A stretch of 64,000 bases of DNA from Vombatus ursinus (GCF_900497805.2 NW_020954556.1:60117375-60181374), one strand, 5' to 3'; counted from the stretch's first letter, positions 39,685 to 51,297 are shown. Numbers and translations: made by a program. Notes: generated from the sequence alone by a model not told the origin.

Positions 39685-39790
39685 ATAATCATTACTATGG
39701 ATCAAACACTTTACTAAGTGTTAGAAATACAGTTTCTGCCCTCAAGGGGTTTACATTCTATTGGAGGGGAACATGTACATAGAAAAGTTA
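39685..39790 (+). mobile_element. TTATTAAGC-family repeat
   Basis: GATCAAACACTTTACTAAGT, CAGTTTCTGCCCTCAAGGGG, TTTACATTCTATTGGAGGGG. Confidence 0.55.
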
Positions 39791-39796
39791 ATGCAA

Positions 39797-39835
39797 ATTA
39801 TACACACACATATACATATATATATATATATATGA
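39797..39835. repeat. (CA)n(TA)n microsatellite
   Basis: Short CA block followed by TA units. Confidence 0.85.
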
Positions 39836-39959
39836 AGTTATTTCATAGGGGATGAGGAGTCTGCATTCAAGACTCTAAATGTTAAACTGAATTTAATCCT
39901 ATCTTATTGAAAGTTTGTGAAGAAAGCACTTTGTAAATCATGAAGCTTCATCTAAATGT

Positions 39960-40030
39960 ACTATTTTGATAAGCAGCATGATACAGTGGATAGGTGTGGC
40001 GCTTGGAGCCAGGAAGACCTGAGTTCCTGA
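39960..40030 (+). mobile_element. MIR-group SINE head
   Basis: AAGCAGCATGATACAGTGGA, GGCGCTTGGAGCCAGGAAGA, CCTGAGTTCCTGAC; then truncated. Confidence 0.65.
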
Positions 40031-40299
40031 CATTCCTTGACCTTACCCCCCACCCCCAACCCAGGACAATAGCTTCACTGGTTGAAGATGAAAAATAGAG
40101 TAGTTTAAGGTTTACTTTTTCCATCACTTAACTCACAAGATTTAGTAACCCAAAGTGACTGAAACCATCTCCCACCAGGGGAAACATTGCCTCAAGTCTG
40201 GATGAATCATTACCTTCTGAAGCAATGAGCTGAGTTATACTTGTAAAGCTTTGGTATCTTCCCTGGATGATTTTAACTTCAGGAAGAAAATGTTATTGT

Positions 40300-40515
40300 T
40301 CAGCAAAAAAAAGATAAGAGTGATGAAAGCTATAAAATTAAGATAGCAAAATGTATACTCAGTTGAGGTGAAAATCTTCATAAGTATAGGATACAGGAGA
40401 CATGGCTAGACACCACTTGGTGAGTAAAAGATCTGGGAATTTTAGTGGTGTGCAAACAATAGGAATTAACAGTGTGACAGGTCAGCCAAAAAAAAAAAAG
40501 TAATGCAATCATTTA
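40300..40515 (+). mobile_element. CR1/L3-type LINE fragment
   Basis: AGGAGACATGGCTAGACACC, AGTAAAAGATCTGGGAATTT, TAGTGGTGTGCAAACAATAG, CAGTGTGACAGGTCAGCC, GTAATGCAATC. Corresponds to the post-RT part of the CR1/L3 ORF region. Confidence 0.7.
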
Positions 40516-41660
40516 GCAATTCTCTGGCTTCCTTTTCTCAGTGTGAGACTGGCTACATCTTCCTCTCAGGCTCTAGGGGTACCCCTGAGGGGTTGGGGAT
40601 ATCTTTTCTTCTAATTCTATCAGATCAAGCCCCAATTCTGGCATGTTAGCTACCCACTGTTAGCTGCTAGTGACTAATGGACTGGTGCCCAAGTTCCATT
40701 TAATCAGTTAACAACAATTAGCTCTTAAAATGGATATTAATTTCAAAGCCATAGCAAAAGTGTAAATTCAAACATTTGCTATCAATACCTTGGGGGCTCA
40801 CTTTTCCCTATACCATCTTAAGTCCTAGAAAGACTGGATCCAGACTTAATACAGTTTATATACAGTATCAGTCCTACCAAATTCACTTTTACATGTGTCA
40901 TCGCCTGTTTCAATAAACATTTATTAAGTGGCTACAATATGCCAGAAACTGGGCTAAATGCTGGGCATACAAATAAATGAAAAAAAAAGAAATCATTTGC
41001 TGGATGAGTCCCTGTTTCAGCAATTTAGTAAATGGGCTCCTTCCTCACTTTAGGGCCTTATTGTTGGACCAGATGCAAAGCACAACATGGAATCTTTTTC
41101 CCAGCCACTGATCTTCTTCACCTAAAACAAAAAAACAAACACTGAGTCAAAGAAACAAGCCTTGTATCCACAGATGGAGAGGGCTTGATACCTCTACTCC
41201 TCACAAAATTGTTTCTTGTCTCTCTTTCTGTTCTCTGTCCCTCTGTCTGTCTCTTACTCTATCTCTGTCTTTTTTTGTCTCTCTCTCTTTTTCTCTCTCT
41301 CTATCTGGACAACATCTGGGCATCAAGGAGTCAGCAAAATGTGAAGGAAAAAGTCTGGAAAAATAGAATCTTTTGAGTGCACCCCCTCCACATTTCTAGC
41401 TATGGAGCCAATCCAAAAGACCTTTCTTCATCAAGTATCTAGAAGACCAAAATCAGTGACAGAATGTCTGCATGTACTTGATCTCTACACAACACTCCAT
41501 TATATATGATCATTATTCTCTGGAAACAGACTCCCCAGCCTCTTCCACATTGTGGTGGCATTAGCCAAGCAAGCTGATATGCCCACCAGAGTCTAATTAT
41601 ACATTCATAAAGAAGCATAGTGTCTACAATAAAGGAGATGCTCATCCCATCATACTGTGT
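40516..41660. other. No gene; short repeat remnants and a C/T-rich tract
   Basis: TTATTAAGC-like start at 40912-40985 (AACATTTATTAAGTGGCTAC). TCTC/TCTG simple sequence at 41222-41305 gives a spurious Leu/Ser-rich frame. The rest is unassigned. Confidence 0.4.
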
Positions 41661-41664
41661 CCTA

Positions 41665-42140
41665 GATGGACTACATTGCAGCATTATATTTGGGTATCAC
41701 ATTTTAAGAAGGACATTGGTATGCTGGTGAGTATCCAGAAATGGAAAACTAGGATGATGAAGTCTGTCAAGATCATGAGGATAAGTTGAGGGAGCTAGGG
41801 AGAGCTAGCCTAGACAAGAGATGAATAGCATGAGTGTGACTATTTGCATTCAAGCATCTGTAGAGCTGCAACATGGAAGAGGGCTCAGATACTTCCTTCT
41901 TGGTCCTGGAGGGGAGAACTAGGAACAATAGGTCAATGTTAAAGAGAGGAAGGATTTGCTTTGATATAAAGAAATATATTCCAAAGTAATTAGAGCACTT
42001 TCCAAATATGATAAGGGCTGACTCATTAGTTAGTGAGTCCCCTGTCATCTGAGGGCTTCAACAAGTATCTTGTAAAGGAGATGTCTGTCCTGGGAGGGTT
42101 GAACTCTATGACTCCTAAAACCCTGGGATTCTGGGATTCC
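41665..42140 (+). mobile_element. CR1/L3-type LINE 3' region
   Basis: TCACATTTTAAGAAGGACAT, GTGAGTATCCAGAAATGG, GGAGCTAGGGAGAGCTAGCC, GCATCTGTAGAGCTGCAACA, GGAGGGGAGAACTAGGAACA, GTTGAACTCTATGACTCCTA, ATTCTGGGATTCC. Order fits the CR1/L3 3' end. Confidence 0.7.
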
Positions 42141-42559
42141 ATCATCCTTAGAGATTGGAGCTGACAACTTGAACCCCTTAGCTTGTGTGAGAGGCACACA
42201 GAGCAGGGTTAGCATCAGACAAATGATTCTAGGATTAGACACTGACTTAATGAACTAATTTAGCTCCCACTTCTCTCTGATGTCTCATCCTTTCTTCTTA
42301 ACAAGCAATTATTAAACACCTAAAATGTAGTAGGCATCATGCTAAATGCGGGGGATTCATCTCTGACTTCTAGAATCCCTGGATTCCTTTCAGACTTAAG
42401 TCAGATTTTCTGACTGTATTAGATTGCTGCTTGTTGATTGACAGATGTTAAATAGGCTTATGAAGACCTGGGGTTAGTAAAAGAGTCAGAAGTTACAGTA
42501 GATCTTTTCCCTAGATACTACCATGACACAACATGCCAACAATCAAATACAGACAAGTC

Positions 42560-42740
42560 AACATTTAGTAAGTATCTACTATGTGCCAGGCACTGTGCTA
42601 AGTACCGAAGATACAGAGAAAAGCAAAAAAAAAAGTCCCCACTCCCCAGGCAATCACAGTATAATGGGGGGGAGATAATATGCCAATAACTATGTACATA
42701 CAAGCCATATATATAGGAGAAATTGGAGAATATTTGTAAA
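42560..42740 (+). mobile_element. TTATTAAGC-family repeat
   Basis: ACATTTAGTAAGTATCTACT, ATGTGCCAGGCACTGTGCTA, CCGAAGATACAGAGAAAAGC, GATAATATGCCAATAACTAT. A shorter sister start lies at 42305-42355. Confidence 0.65.
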
Positions 42741-42924
42741 GCATTTAGCACCGGACCTGACACATAATAGGTGCCACATAAATGCTGGCTACTATTGTTA
42801 GCATTTATTAACATAATCAAAAGATGGAAGTCTAATTAAGTTTAACATTAAGGGGAACTACATCTTGCATTTAAGGGCCATATGAAGAAACTATGGATAG
42901 GAAATAAGGGATGTGATCAAAATG

Positions 42925-43150
42925 ACTCATAGATCCAGAGGATAAAGGGGCCATAAGGAACATGAGGACAGAGAACATAAAATGTCAGAGCTGAACGAAG
43001 ATAGAATAACCTAGTCAGTAGAGACTTTAGAACACAGAGTATTAGGGTCGAGGGAACTGAGAACTTGGAACACAGAATATCAGAATGTTGACTATAGAAC
43101 CCAGAACAGGAAGGTGTATCTGAAACCATCTATCCCAGTCCCTTCAGCTA
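42925..43150. repeat. Degenerate internal repetition of a SINE-like end
   Basis: Recurring GAACACAGAGTATTAG, GAACACAGAATATCAG, GAACATAAAATGTCAG words at about 30-60 bp spacing, resembling a multiplied '…agaatgtcagagctgg…' start of an old repeat. Confidence 0.45.
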
Positions 43151-44489
43151 GTTACAAATTAAACATTGCACAAATGTCACAATATCACTAAACATGTTCC
43201 GACATCTTTAGGCATCCAAAGGCAGACTAGAATGGCCATTCTGGTGACAGTACTTGTGAAAGTAGCATGTCTGAGGACAAGAAGCCAGGTCATTTCAACC
43301 TCAGACGTATTGGTCATTTTTTTTGTTTGTTTTTCCCCATTCAAAATGTTGCTTGTAATATTAGGAATTAAGAGACCATCGAAAATCTTGGTTGATAAGA
43401 AAGGAAGATGTCTTGTTTTTCTCAGACTCATTGTGATGAGGGAGGGTGGAGGGAGATAAATCTTGGGCTAGCCAGTCAACCAGAGGTGAAAATGTTCAAC
43501 CTTGCATTGCGAGGTCCCTGCTGAGATTGCAGAAAGCAAGTCCCACCTGGTCAATCCAGCAGCCAGCTTAATTAGACAGAGGGTAGGCCATGAGGGGAAT
43601 GTTAATGAGCCCTCACCTTAGCGTAGATCTACTTCCAAAAGGGCAGAGATGGGACAGCAATCTAGAAGGAGGGAGGGGACCATGCCCCTGAGAATCAGTT
43701 TGGGGTGCTGCCTTCACAACCCAGCCCTATACTTAGTGAAGGCTGGGAGAACACCTCCACCTGGAGCAGAGAAGTGTTTCTGATTTGGAGATCTTTATTT
43801 TCACCAGGATTTTTCTATCCAAGGCCGTGTTTTAGGTTTACTGTTGCTTTTCAGAGGTTATCTTTTTTTTTTTCTTTTAGAGTTATATCATTAATGGATC
43901 AATATTTGGAGTTGATCACTAATTGGATAAGTCATATAGCTCTGTCGGGTAAGAAGGTCCAAGTTGAAGACAATAGTAGGTTATTTTTTTTTTCAAATCC
44001 CATCTCTTCCATTTGCAAAAGCACTTTCTAGTTCATAGATGAAGACGATAGTGGGGCCATAAAGAAAGTACAGTTATCCTTTCCACATCATGGGGGTTAG
44101 GGGCACTATGTCCCGAAGATCTGGAAAATCCACATAAAATTTCTTGGCCCTCCCTTTGTACCAGATTTTTTTTCTTTTTCCTTTACAAGGCATTTACAGT
44201 ATCTTATTGTAAAATTTCAGTTAAGTATTTGGTCATAGACTCTGTATCATCTGATGGTCTTCATGTGTCATCTGTGGCTTCCACAAAACTCCCCCAAAAT
44301 TCCCATTTAATTTCCTATGCTGACCTGTGATATATCAAAACCACAATGGGGAAAGTCACGATATAGAATGAATAAAACTATTCTTAGTACTTTCTTTAGA
44401 AAGTATACAAAGTACTTTAAATATATAGGATGTCCCTGAAATATTAGTATAGTTTTAACCTATTAAGCTTAAAAGTACAATAAGGCTTT
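43151..44489. other. No gene; includes a small repeat-free patch with a homeodomain core
   Basis: 43480-43650 holds CCAGCTTAATTAGACAGAGG (TTAATTAG at 43568-43575) and ATGTTAATGAGCCC. Two opposite short frames at 43166-43459 have no motif. Remainder unassigned. Confidence 0.35.
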
Positions 44490-44660
44490 TGGGATAATAA
44501 CTACAGCAACAATATTGATATATATGCTAAGCACTGTGCTTTGTGCTTTACAAATATTATCTCATTTGACTTTCATAATAACTCTGGATGGAAGGTGCTA
44601 TTATTATCACCATTTTATTGCTGGGGAAGCTGAGGTAAACTGAGGTTAAGTGTACATTGG
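44490..44660 (-). mobile_element. MIR SINE, reverse orientation
   Basis: TTTGTGCTTTACAAATATTA, TCTCATTTGACTTTCATAAT, CATTTTATTGCTGGGGAAGC, TGAGGTAAACTGAGGTTAAG. Confidence 0.75.
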
Positions 44661-44749
44661 ATCCTTCAGATCAGTTCCAGCACAGAGCCTTCCCAATAAT
44701 TGGCACTCATCGAGCATTTATTGATTTGCATTAAACTGAATTCACATAA

Positions 44750-45480
44750 TCACAGATTTTGAGTGTTGAAAGAGACTTCAGTGGCTACCTAATTTAGTCT
44801 ATATATAAAAGCACCGCCCTCTCCAATGTGTTCCCCACGTGGTAGTCATTCAGCTTCTGCTTGAAGACCTCCAAGGAAGGGAAATCTAGCCCCTCTAGTG
44901 GCAGTCCATTCCATTTTTGTACAGCTCTAATTATTAGGAAGTTCTCCTGATAACTTCTTTGTAACTTCTATATATTGATCTGAGTTCTGCCAGTCATGTC
45001 CCAGTAAACATTTAACAATTGGTTCTCTGAAAAAAAAAAGTATGAATGATGCTTGTAAGTTTGATCTGCATTACTGGTATTTCCCCCATCACTTTCTTAA
45101 ATCTAGACATTCAACAAAACAATCCATTAAGCCTTGATTTTCTGATTCCCCTGGTGTAAATGTTTACACTAAAAATTAAAAATTGGTTCTTGTGAATCCA
45201 TATGAGCTGGCACGCCTGGGTTCTTTCCTATTTGTCTGAGTCAAATCTACTCCCTCCTGCACATGTCCTTAAAGACAGTCCCCATATTTTTCTGAGTTTT
45301 CTCTTCTCTGGACTAAACATCCCCAATTTCTTTCAGCCCATCCTCACGTGACAAAGACTCCAGGTCATTCACCCTGGCTGCCTTCATCCAAAAACTCTCC
45401 AGGTTAACAATGTCCTCTTTAAATCATGGTTCCTGGAACTGAACACAAAAGTTTGAGTTCTTCCTACAGTTCTGTGAGGT
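44750..45480 (-). mobile_element. CR1/L3-type LINE 3' region, about 700 bp
   Basis: AATCACAGATTTTGAGTGTT, CTGCTTGAAGACCTCCAAGG, GCTCTAATTATTAGGAAGTT, CTTCTCTGGACTAAACATCC, TCTTTCAGCCCATCCTCACG, CCCTGGCTGCCTTCATCC, CTGGAACTGAACACAAAAG. Among the longest reversed CR1 copies here; about 200 bp in the middle (45.0-45.2 kb) do not align by eye. Confidence 0.7.
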
Positions 45481-45597
45481 AGACAGATAGAAGGGTAGGA
45501 TGTAGGTAAGAAAATAAGATAAATAATTCACCTCTCTTTGTTTCCCTTGTTTGATGCCAGCCTCATCTTGCATATTGTGATCACATAACTTATTTTA

Positions 45598-46146
45598 ATA
45601 GCATTTTTTTCTAATTACCTGCAAAGACAAATTTTGACATTCATTTAAAATTTTTGAGTTCCAAATTTCTCCCTCCCACCCCCCAATAAGGTAAACAATT
45701 TGATATGTTATATACATGTGCAATCATGTGAAATATATTTCTGTATCAGTCATGTTGGAAAAGAAGAAACAGATCAAAAGAAAAAATCATGAAAAAATTA
45801 AAGTGAAAATAGTATGTATTGATCTGTATTCAGACTCCATCAGTTCTTTCTCTGGGTATGAATAGCATTTTTCTTCGAGACCTTTGGGATTGTCTTAGGT
45901 CATTGTATTGTTGAGAAGAACTAAGTCAATCATAGTTGTTCATCCTACAATGTTGCTGTAATTGTGTGCAATGTTCTCCTGGCTCTGCTCACTTCACTTT
46001 GCATCAATTCATGTGAGTCTTTCTAGGTTTTTCTGAAATCCACCTGCTCATTATTTCTTATAGCTCAATAGACATTACATTCATACACTATAACTTGTTC
46101 AGCCATTCCCCAACTGATGGACATCCCCTCAATTTCCAATTCTTTG
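45598..46146 (-). mobile_element. LINE-1 3' end, 5'-truncated
   Basis: Reversed order of the L1 3' end at 14.3-14.9 kb: TTTTTGAGTTCCAAATTTCT (tail), ATATGTTATATACATGTGCA, CAGACTCCATCAGTTCTTTC, GGCTCTGCTCACTTCACTTT, CAGCCATTCCCCAACTGATG, TCAATTTCCAATTCTTTG. Includes the last part of ORF2, broken, and the 3' UTR. Confidence 0.82.
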
Positions 46147-46379
46147 TAAGCACACAACCTAGAGGGTACCCAAACCATCTTGTTAGCTTCTATCACCAGG
46201 AATCACAGAGCTTCCTCCCACCTCTTTCATTCATCAAGAATGTTCAAAATCATCAAGAAAAGATTCCAGAGTTTCACAACTTCAGTTCAAACTCTATTCT
46301 TGGGAGCTATGATCTCTTAATGCTGATAGATTTTCCATTGAAAAAAGAAAATAAAGGAGACTAAACTCAAATCCATTTG

Positions 46380-46745
46380 GTCTGTGACTAGTTCAAGAGG
46401 ATAGAATGAGGACCATTGGGTGGAAATAGGAGAGAGGTAGTTTTCCACCCAAAATAAGGAAGAATGTCATTTCTTGGGCCCTCATATGTTAAATGAAAGG
46501 TTTGGAATCTAATGCCCTTGCAAGCTCTAAAATTATGTAAATTGGAACTATCCAAAAATGGAATAAGAAACCTCCATAGGTGGTGAGTTTTCTGTCACTT
46601 TAGTTCTGTAAAAGTGAAGGCTAAGTATCCAATTGCTAGGGATGTGGAAGAAGGGGATTCTTCCATGGTGTTATGGGGTGAACTCAGCAACCTTTAATAT
46701 TCTTTTCAATTCCAAAGTTATATGATTCTAAAATTTGAAAGTGTT
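46380..46745 (+). mobile_element. CR1/L3-type LINE 3' end
   Basis: ACCATTGGGTGGAAATAGGA, GGAACTATCCAAAAATGGAA, CCTCCATAGGTGGTGAGTTT, TTCAATTCCAAAGTTATATG, ATTCTA. Confidence 0.65.
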
Positions 46746-47269
46746 GACAATCATTCCTCAGTGGCAATGTAAAACTTGTTTATTTGATCATTGCAGAATT
46801 AACTGATAAGGCCAAGCTTCATCCCGGGAGCCGGTTAAATATTTCAATGGGACAATAAAGGAGAAAAGAGCTAAAAAGATAAAGGATATAGGTGAGTGAT
46901 CTTCACTCATTTCATTCATGAAGAATGAAACCCTCCACCCAAGTAGGGAGTTTGCCTGATCTTTCTGTTAGCTGACTGTTGCCCTACCAAGAACCTAGCC
47001 TTGGCCATCAAAATGATGCTGTCAGATAGCAGAAGAAGGATCAATGGAAGCTTTATTCCTGTCCGATATTCAGTTGATATCTTCCATACACACAAGGGAG
47101 CCTCTTGCTTTACATATCCTAGAGAGAGGCCGATCTGCCTTTTCCTGCCTATTGATAAGCACAGCATCATGGGGAAGGAGAACCTGAGCAAAGTCCAGGC
47201 ATGTTCCAGCAGAACCTCAAATGTCAGTGTCAATGTGAGCTGATTTCCAACCTAACTCTGAGTACTTGT
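46746..47269. other. Repeat-free sequence with opposed short open frames; no gene called
   Basis: Plus-strand frame 47001-47243 (80 aa) and minus-strand frame 46916-47233 (105 aa) overlap. Neither shows a domain, and no splice or start context distinguishes one. Retained as unexplained unique sequence. Confidence 0.3.
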
Positions 47270-47950
47270 GCCTTATTCAGAGACTTTTATTCATGAAATG
47301 TAAAAACAACTCACACAGAGGGAAATGTCCTCAGAGCTTTCCCCCCCTTTTCCCAGGATACAATAAATTAAACATAGTATGGAATGCAAAAAGGTTACAT
47401 TGAGACATATACTATTTGAAGGTTTAATTCATTTTTCTAGTGTCTAAGACACAAACCTATTAAATTTTTAAAGCAGCGATCTCCTAAAGTCTCTTCTTTA
47501 TGAGGACTTTCTTCATAAAGATAAATGGTTTCCTGGCCAAATCGAATGCAGATTTGAAACAAATTAAGTTAATGTTCAGTGGTACAAGGTAGAATGGATG
47601 GGGGAGCTGTTTTATTTTGCATTGTAATAACTGTACACACCTAAATCAATAGCTGTGGAAAAAAAGGCAATAATATCACATAACGGCAGGAAATGAAATA
47701 TAGCAGGATGGGGGGAACAGGCTGCGGAATGAAAGGATTTGTATTGGAATAATGACATTTCATTAAACAGGCAAGGAGCACGATTGAATGGAAGTCCATA
47801 CCAGTAAATTCTATTTCTTATAATAACACTTGAGATGAGTTAAAGTTGGCCGGTTATTGTGAGGAAGCATCACGCCACACATCTCTGTTTTGTGCATCCC
47901 CCTGTAATTTTCTGGTAAGAGAGAAGCTGGAGAATTAAAGAACCAGTACA
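47270..47950. other. Repeat-free island, candidate conserved non-coding element
   Basis: A/T-rich but without repeat landmarks. Contains GCATTGTAATAACTGTAC, GGAATAATGACATTTCATTA, AAACAGGCAAGGAGCACGA and GGCCGGTTATTGTGAGG. Resembles conserved regulatory sequence in texture; not provable from one genome. Confidence 0.38.
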
Positions 47951-48439
47951 GAACTACAATGTGTTTTCCATGCCTGCCAAGAGTTCCCTGAATTTGTATG
48001 CTGTCCAGTGCTTTATTGACAAGTTACTGAGTATAGAAGAAGAAAGGTGATAATCCCCTCCCCCGCCTTTTCCACTGAAGTCTTTTTTTTTTTTAAAGAT
48101 ACTCACAGCCATCATCCAAAGAAGCAACTCCTGGGAGAAAGAGCTAGCCATCCTCCCCAGTTGCCTCCAATTGCCACCCAACTGCTACACACAGAGCAGA
48201 CAAGCCAGCCTCACTGAACAGCAAGGCACCCTGAGGGAGAGACAGGAGGCAGCATGTATAACTCCAATCACCATCACCATCTTTGACCATCCTCCCCTCT
48301 CTGATCCTTACAGGGACACCCTAGGACCCTGAACTCAAGAGTTATGGTAGGAGTGACATTAAAGAAGAGTCATGCATGATCATATGCTCTGCTGCTGCAC
48401 CCTAAGGACCAAAGGACTTTTTCATCTGACTCACAACTG

Positions 48440-48545
48440 AAAACTCAATGTGAGCTCCTTGAGAACAGGGTCTGTCATATTTCTCTATTTGTTTACCCAA
48501 TAATTAGCAGTACTTGGCATATAATAAGCGCTCAACAAATGCTTT
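48440..48545 (+). mobile_element. L2 LINE 3' terminus
   Basis: TGTGAGCTCCTTGAGAACAG, TACTTGGCATATAATAAGCG, CTCAACAAATGC. Confidence 0.75.
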
Positions 48546-48734
48546 ATTTATTCATTAATTAATTTTTTTCTTTTTCTTTTCTTTGTTTTGGAAGAGAGGA
48601 GGATCTGTGAAGAGAGGTGAACATTTGCTACACCAGGATGGTTATTTACTTCACTGACAGCCACTGCAAATGACTTCATTTATAAGGCTGACACCTTTTG
48701 ACAGATTCTGTGTGCTATTCCCCAACAACAGTTT

Positions 48735-48935
48735 CAGAGGTGTGGAACCTGTGGCCTCCAGGCCACATGTGGCCTTCTAGGTCCTTGGATATGGCTTTAT
48801 GACTGAGTCCAAGTTTTGAAGCAAATACTTTTATTAAGGGTATTTGTTCTATGAAGTTTGAATTCAGTCAAAGGGCCACCCTTGGGGACCTAGAGGGTCA
48901 CATGTGGGCATGAGGCCTTAGGTTCCCCATCCCTG
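48735..48935. mobile_element. hAT-type MITE, second copy
   Basis: Starts CAGAGGTGTGGAACCTGTGG and ends GGTTCCCCATCCCTG, with the same interior landmarks as 26675-26877 (ACTTTTATTAAGGGTATTTG, GTCAAAGGGCCACCC). 201 bp. The 8-bp target duplication is not visible, so this copy is older or damaged at the edge. Confidence 0.85.
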
Positions 48936-48989
48936 GTTTAACTGCTCCTTAAAGTACCAGGGAGCCTCAGAATTGTACAGGTTTCCAGG

Positions 48990-49145
48990 CAGCAATCAAG
49001 GGATCTGAATCCAAATCTAAGTTGTTTAGCTTACTACCCATGAACAAATCATTTCATATCTCCTCTCCTAGTCTCAGTTTCTCCATCTATAATATGAGGT
49101 CAGGCTAGATGATCTCTTAGGTTTCTTCCAGCTGTTAAAGCTATG
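48990..49145 (+). mobile_element. MIR SINE
   Basis: AAGGGATCTGAATCCAAATC, TAGTCTCAGTTTCTCCATCT, GGCTAGATGATCTCTTAGGT, TTCTTCCAGCTGTTAAAGC. Confidence 0.65.
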
Positions 49146-49489
49146 ACAAACTCTGAGGACTCCCTGAAAACCACATGCACTGGGATCTCTCAGAGTTTTG
49201 GGGAAGACATTGCACAATCTTCCATGAGATCTAATCCAGGATTTAGTCTCAGTTCAAGGCTGTAAGAGGGCTGAAAGCTGAGGACTTACAGCTGGGGCGA
49301 TGCGGTATGTTGGACTCCTTTGTCCATCCATGCAGTCAAATAAACAAACCATCATTGTAGAGGGGGAGTGATAGCTCCTGTTGCATTCTGTCCTGGGGAG
49401 GGGGGAGTCTTCACAGGGTTAAAAGGTTTAGAGACAGAGTGGGAGGTGACCTTAGGGACTATCTAATTTGCCCACTTTCCTCAATTCAG

Positions 49490-49670
49490 TTCAGTCAGTC
49501 GATAAGTGCTTCTATTAAGGGCTTACTATGTGCCAGACACTGTACTAAGTGCTGGAAATACAAAGATAGGGAAAAATACTGAGCACTGATAAAACATCTA
49601 CTATGTGGCAGGCAGTGTTCTACATGATGGAAGTGCAAAGATTAAAATGAAAGAATCATTACCTTCAAAG
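49490..49670 (+). mobile_element. Two consecutive TTATTAAGC-family starts
   Basis: First: AAGGGCTTACTATGTGCCAG, ACACTGTACTAAGTGCTGGA. Second from about 49580: TAAAACATCTACTATGTGGC, AGGCAGTGTTCTACATGATG, CATTACCTTCAAAGATCTT. Either tandem insertion or internal duplication. Confidence 0.6.
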
Positions 49671-49686
49671 ATCTTAACAATAATCA

Positions 49687-49815
49687 TGATAATAATAATA
49701 ACAATAACAACAGCAACAATAATGGCTGTGATTTACATAAAACTTAAAGGTCTGGTAATCACTTTACCTGTATTATTTTAGTCAATCCTCACAACAATGC
49801 CGTACACAATCCTGT
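49687..49815 (-). mobile_element. (AAT/AAC)-rich tail and reversed MIR remnant
   Basis: ATAATAATAACAATAAC words then GTGATTTACATAAAACTTAA and TCAATCCTCACAACAATGCC. Confidence 0.55.
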
Positions 49816-50097
49816 GCTCAATGCAACACTCCTTAGATTGGCTGCTGGCTCTGGAATCATCATACCTGGGTTTGATGCTTGGACCTGAGAAATTGTGGTA
49901 GAAGATTGAGGTCCCTTCTACCTCAAGTTTTATGACCCTAAGATTATCAGCAGCATTATTTCATGAAAGAATAAGAAATGTTAGAAGGAGAAAAATAGTC
50001 TCTGGAAAACTTTGTGAGATACAATTAATCCAAGTTAGTCTTATAGTAAAGGGAAACCTGAAGAACCTAAGATCTGCCAAAAATATTAGAGTAAACT

Positions 50098-50195
50098 CAT
50101 TTTCTCTGTCTCTCTGTCTCTGTCTCTCTCTCGCTCTTTCACATACACACATACACACACACACACATTCATACACACATGTACACACACACTGG
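50098..50195. repeat. (TCTC/TCTG)n followed by (CA)n
   Basis: Pyrimidine tract then CA-rich words. Frames rich in LSLSL or HTHTH here are spurious. Confidence 0.9.
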
Positions 50196-50211
50196 ATGAT
50201 AATGGATAGAT

Positions 50212-50402
50212 AATGTTGTTGTTGTGTTTGTCCTTCATTCTAGAAGAGGACCATGACATTAAAGAGATAATGACATGACTTACAATTGATTTTTATTTGA
50301 AGGAGGGTTGTACAAGGTCACCAGCCTCACTTTCTCCTCCAGAGCCATCTGGGTCCAGTGGCCAGATATCAATCAGGAGGACTGGAGATGGCCCAGGATG
50401 CA
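50212..50402. mobile_element. Marsupial interspersed repeat, family not named
   Basis: TTTGTCCTTCATTCTAGAAG, AGGACCATGACATTAAAGAG, GGTTGTACAAGGTCACCAGC, CTCACTTTCTCCTCCAGAGC, CATCTGGGTCCAGTGGCCAG, GAGATGGCCCAGGATGCAAT. I recall this as a repeat common in marsupials. A diverged relative is at 58955-59110. Confidence 0.5.
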
Positions 50403-50404
50403 AT

Positions 50405-50408
50405 GTAT

Positions 50409-50448
<40 letters not shown>

Positions 50449-50520
50449 CTACATATACACACACACATATATATAGATATATGTATATATCTATATATAT
50501 ATATACACACACATACATAA
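50405..50520. repeat. (CA)n(TA)n microsatellite
   Basis: CA run from 50410, TA-rich middle, CA end. Confidence 0.93.
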
Positions 50521-50529
50521 TCAATATAA

Positions 50530-50745
50530 GGCAGCTATCTACTGCTGGTCAGAACACTGACTTTGAAGTCAGACAACATGGGTTTGAATCTTGGATCTGC
50601 TACAACACCAAAGATGAGCTATTTGACCTCTCTGTACAATGGTGTTTCCTTCCTTATCTGCAAAACAATGTTAGACCAAATGACCACAGAGTTCCTCTCC
50701 AGATCTACATCTATTATCTAACGTCTTACTCTCCAGTGTGTTGCA
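50530..50745 (+). mobile_element. MIR SINE
   Basis: CACTGACTTTGAAGTCAGAC, ATGGGTTTGAATCTTGGATC, CCTTCCTTATCTGCAAAACA, ACCAAATGACCACAGAGTTC. Confidence 0.7.
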
Positions 50746-50817
50746 TGAGGAAGTAGGAATATACTATAGAAAACAAAGTCAGGAAGAATAACTTAACTAG
50801 GCCAAGTGGGGGGAAAG

Positions 50818-51055
50818 GAACAAGCATTTATTAAATGCCTACTGAGTACCAAACATTATGCTAAGCAGTTACAAATATCTCATTTGATCCTCATAACCAA
50901 CCTATGAGGTAGGTGCTATTTTCAATCCCCATTTTACAGCTGAGGAAACAGAGGCAGACAAACGTTAAGTGACTTGCCCAGGGCCACAAAGCTACTAACT
51001 GTTTGAGACCAGGTTTGAACTCAGGTGCTCCTAACTTCAGGCCCACCACTCACTT
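50818..51055 (-). mobile_element. MIR-group SINE, reverse orientation, preceded by a TTATTAAGC start
   Basis: AACAAGCATTTATTAAATGC, then ATATCTCATTTGATCCTCAT, TTTTACAGCTGAGGAAACAG, GTGACTTGCCCAGGGCCACA, TTTGAACTCAGGTGCTCC. Confidence 0.8.
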
Positions 51056-51229
51056 TGTTTGCAGTTCTTTGAGAATAAAAAGTCCTGTTCACCAGAAGTG
51101 CTGTTTATAAATATTGTTTATATGTGAAACCATTCTGTTTTGATATCTTTGGGATATATATCTCGCAGTGAGATCTCTTAGTCAAAGCATATGGGCATAG
51201 TAGTAATAGTACAAGTAATTGTAGTAGCG

Positions 51230-51297
51230 TTTAGTACTACATACATACACATATACATGCATACATATGTAAGTACATACATACACATACAGTACTA
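51230..51297. repeat. (ACAT)n-rich simple sequence
   Basis: ACATACATAC words with ATGC and AGTAC interruptions. Confidence 0.75.

Noticed and set aside
46916-47243. Opposed open frames of 105 and 80 codons
   Set aside because: Overlap on opposite strands, and neither has a recognisable domain or splice context.
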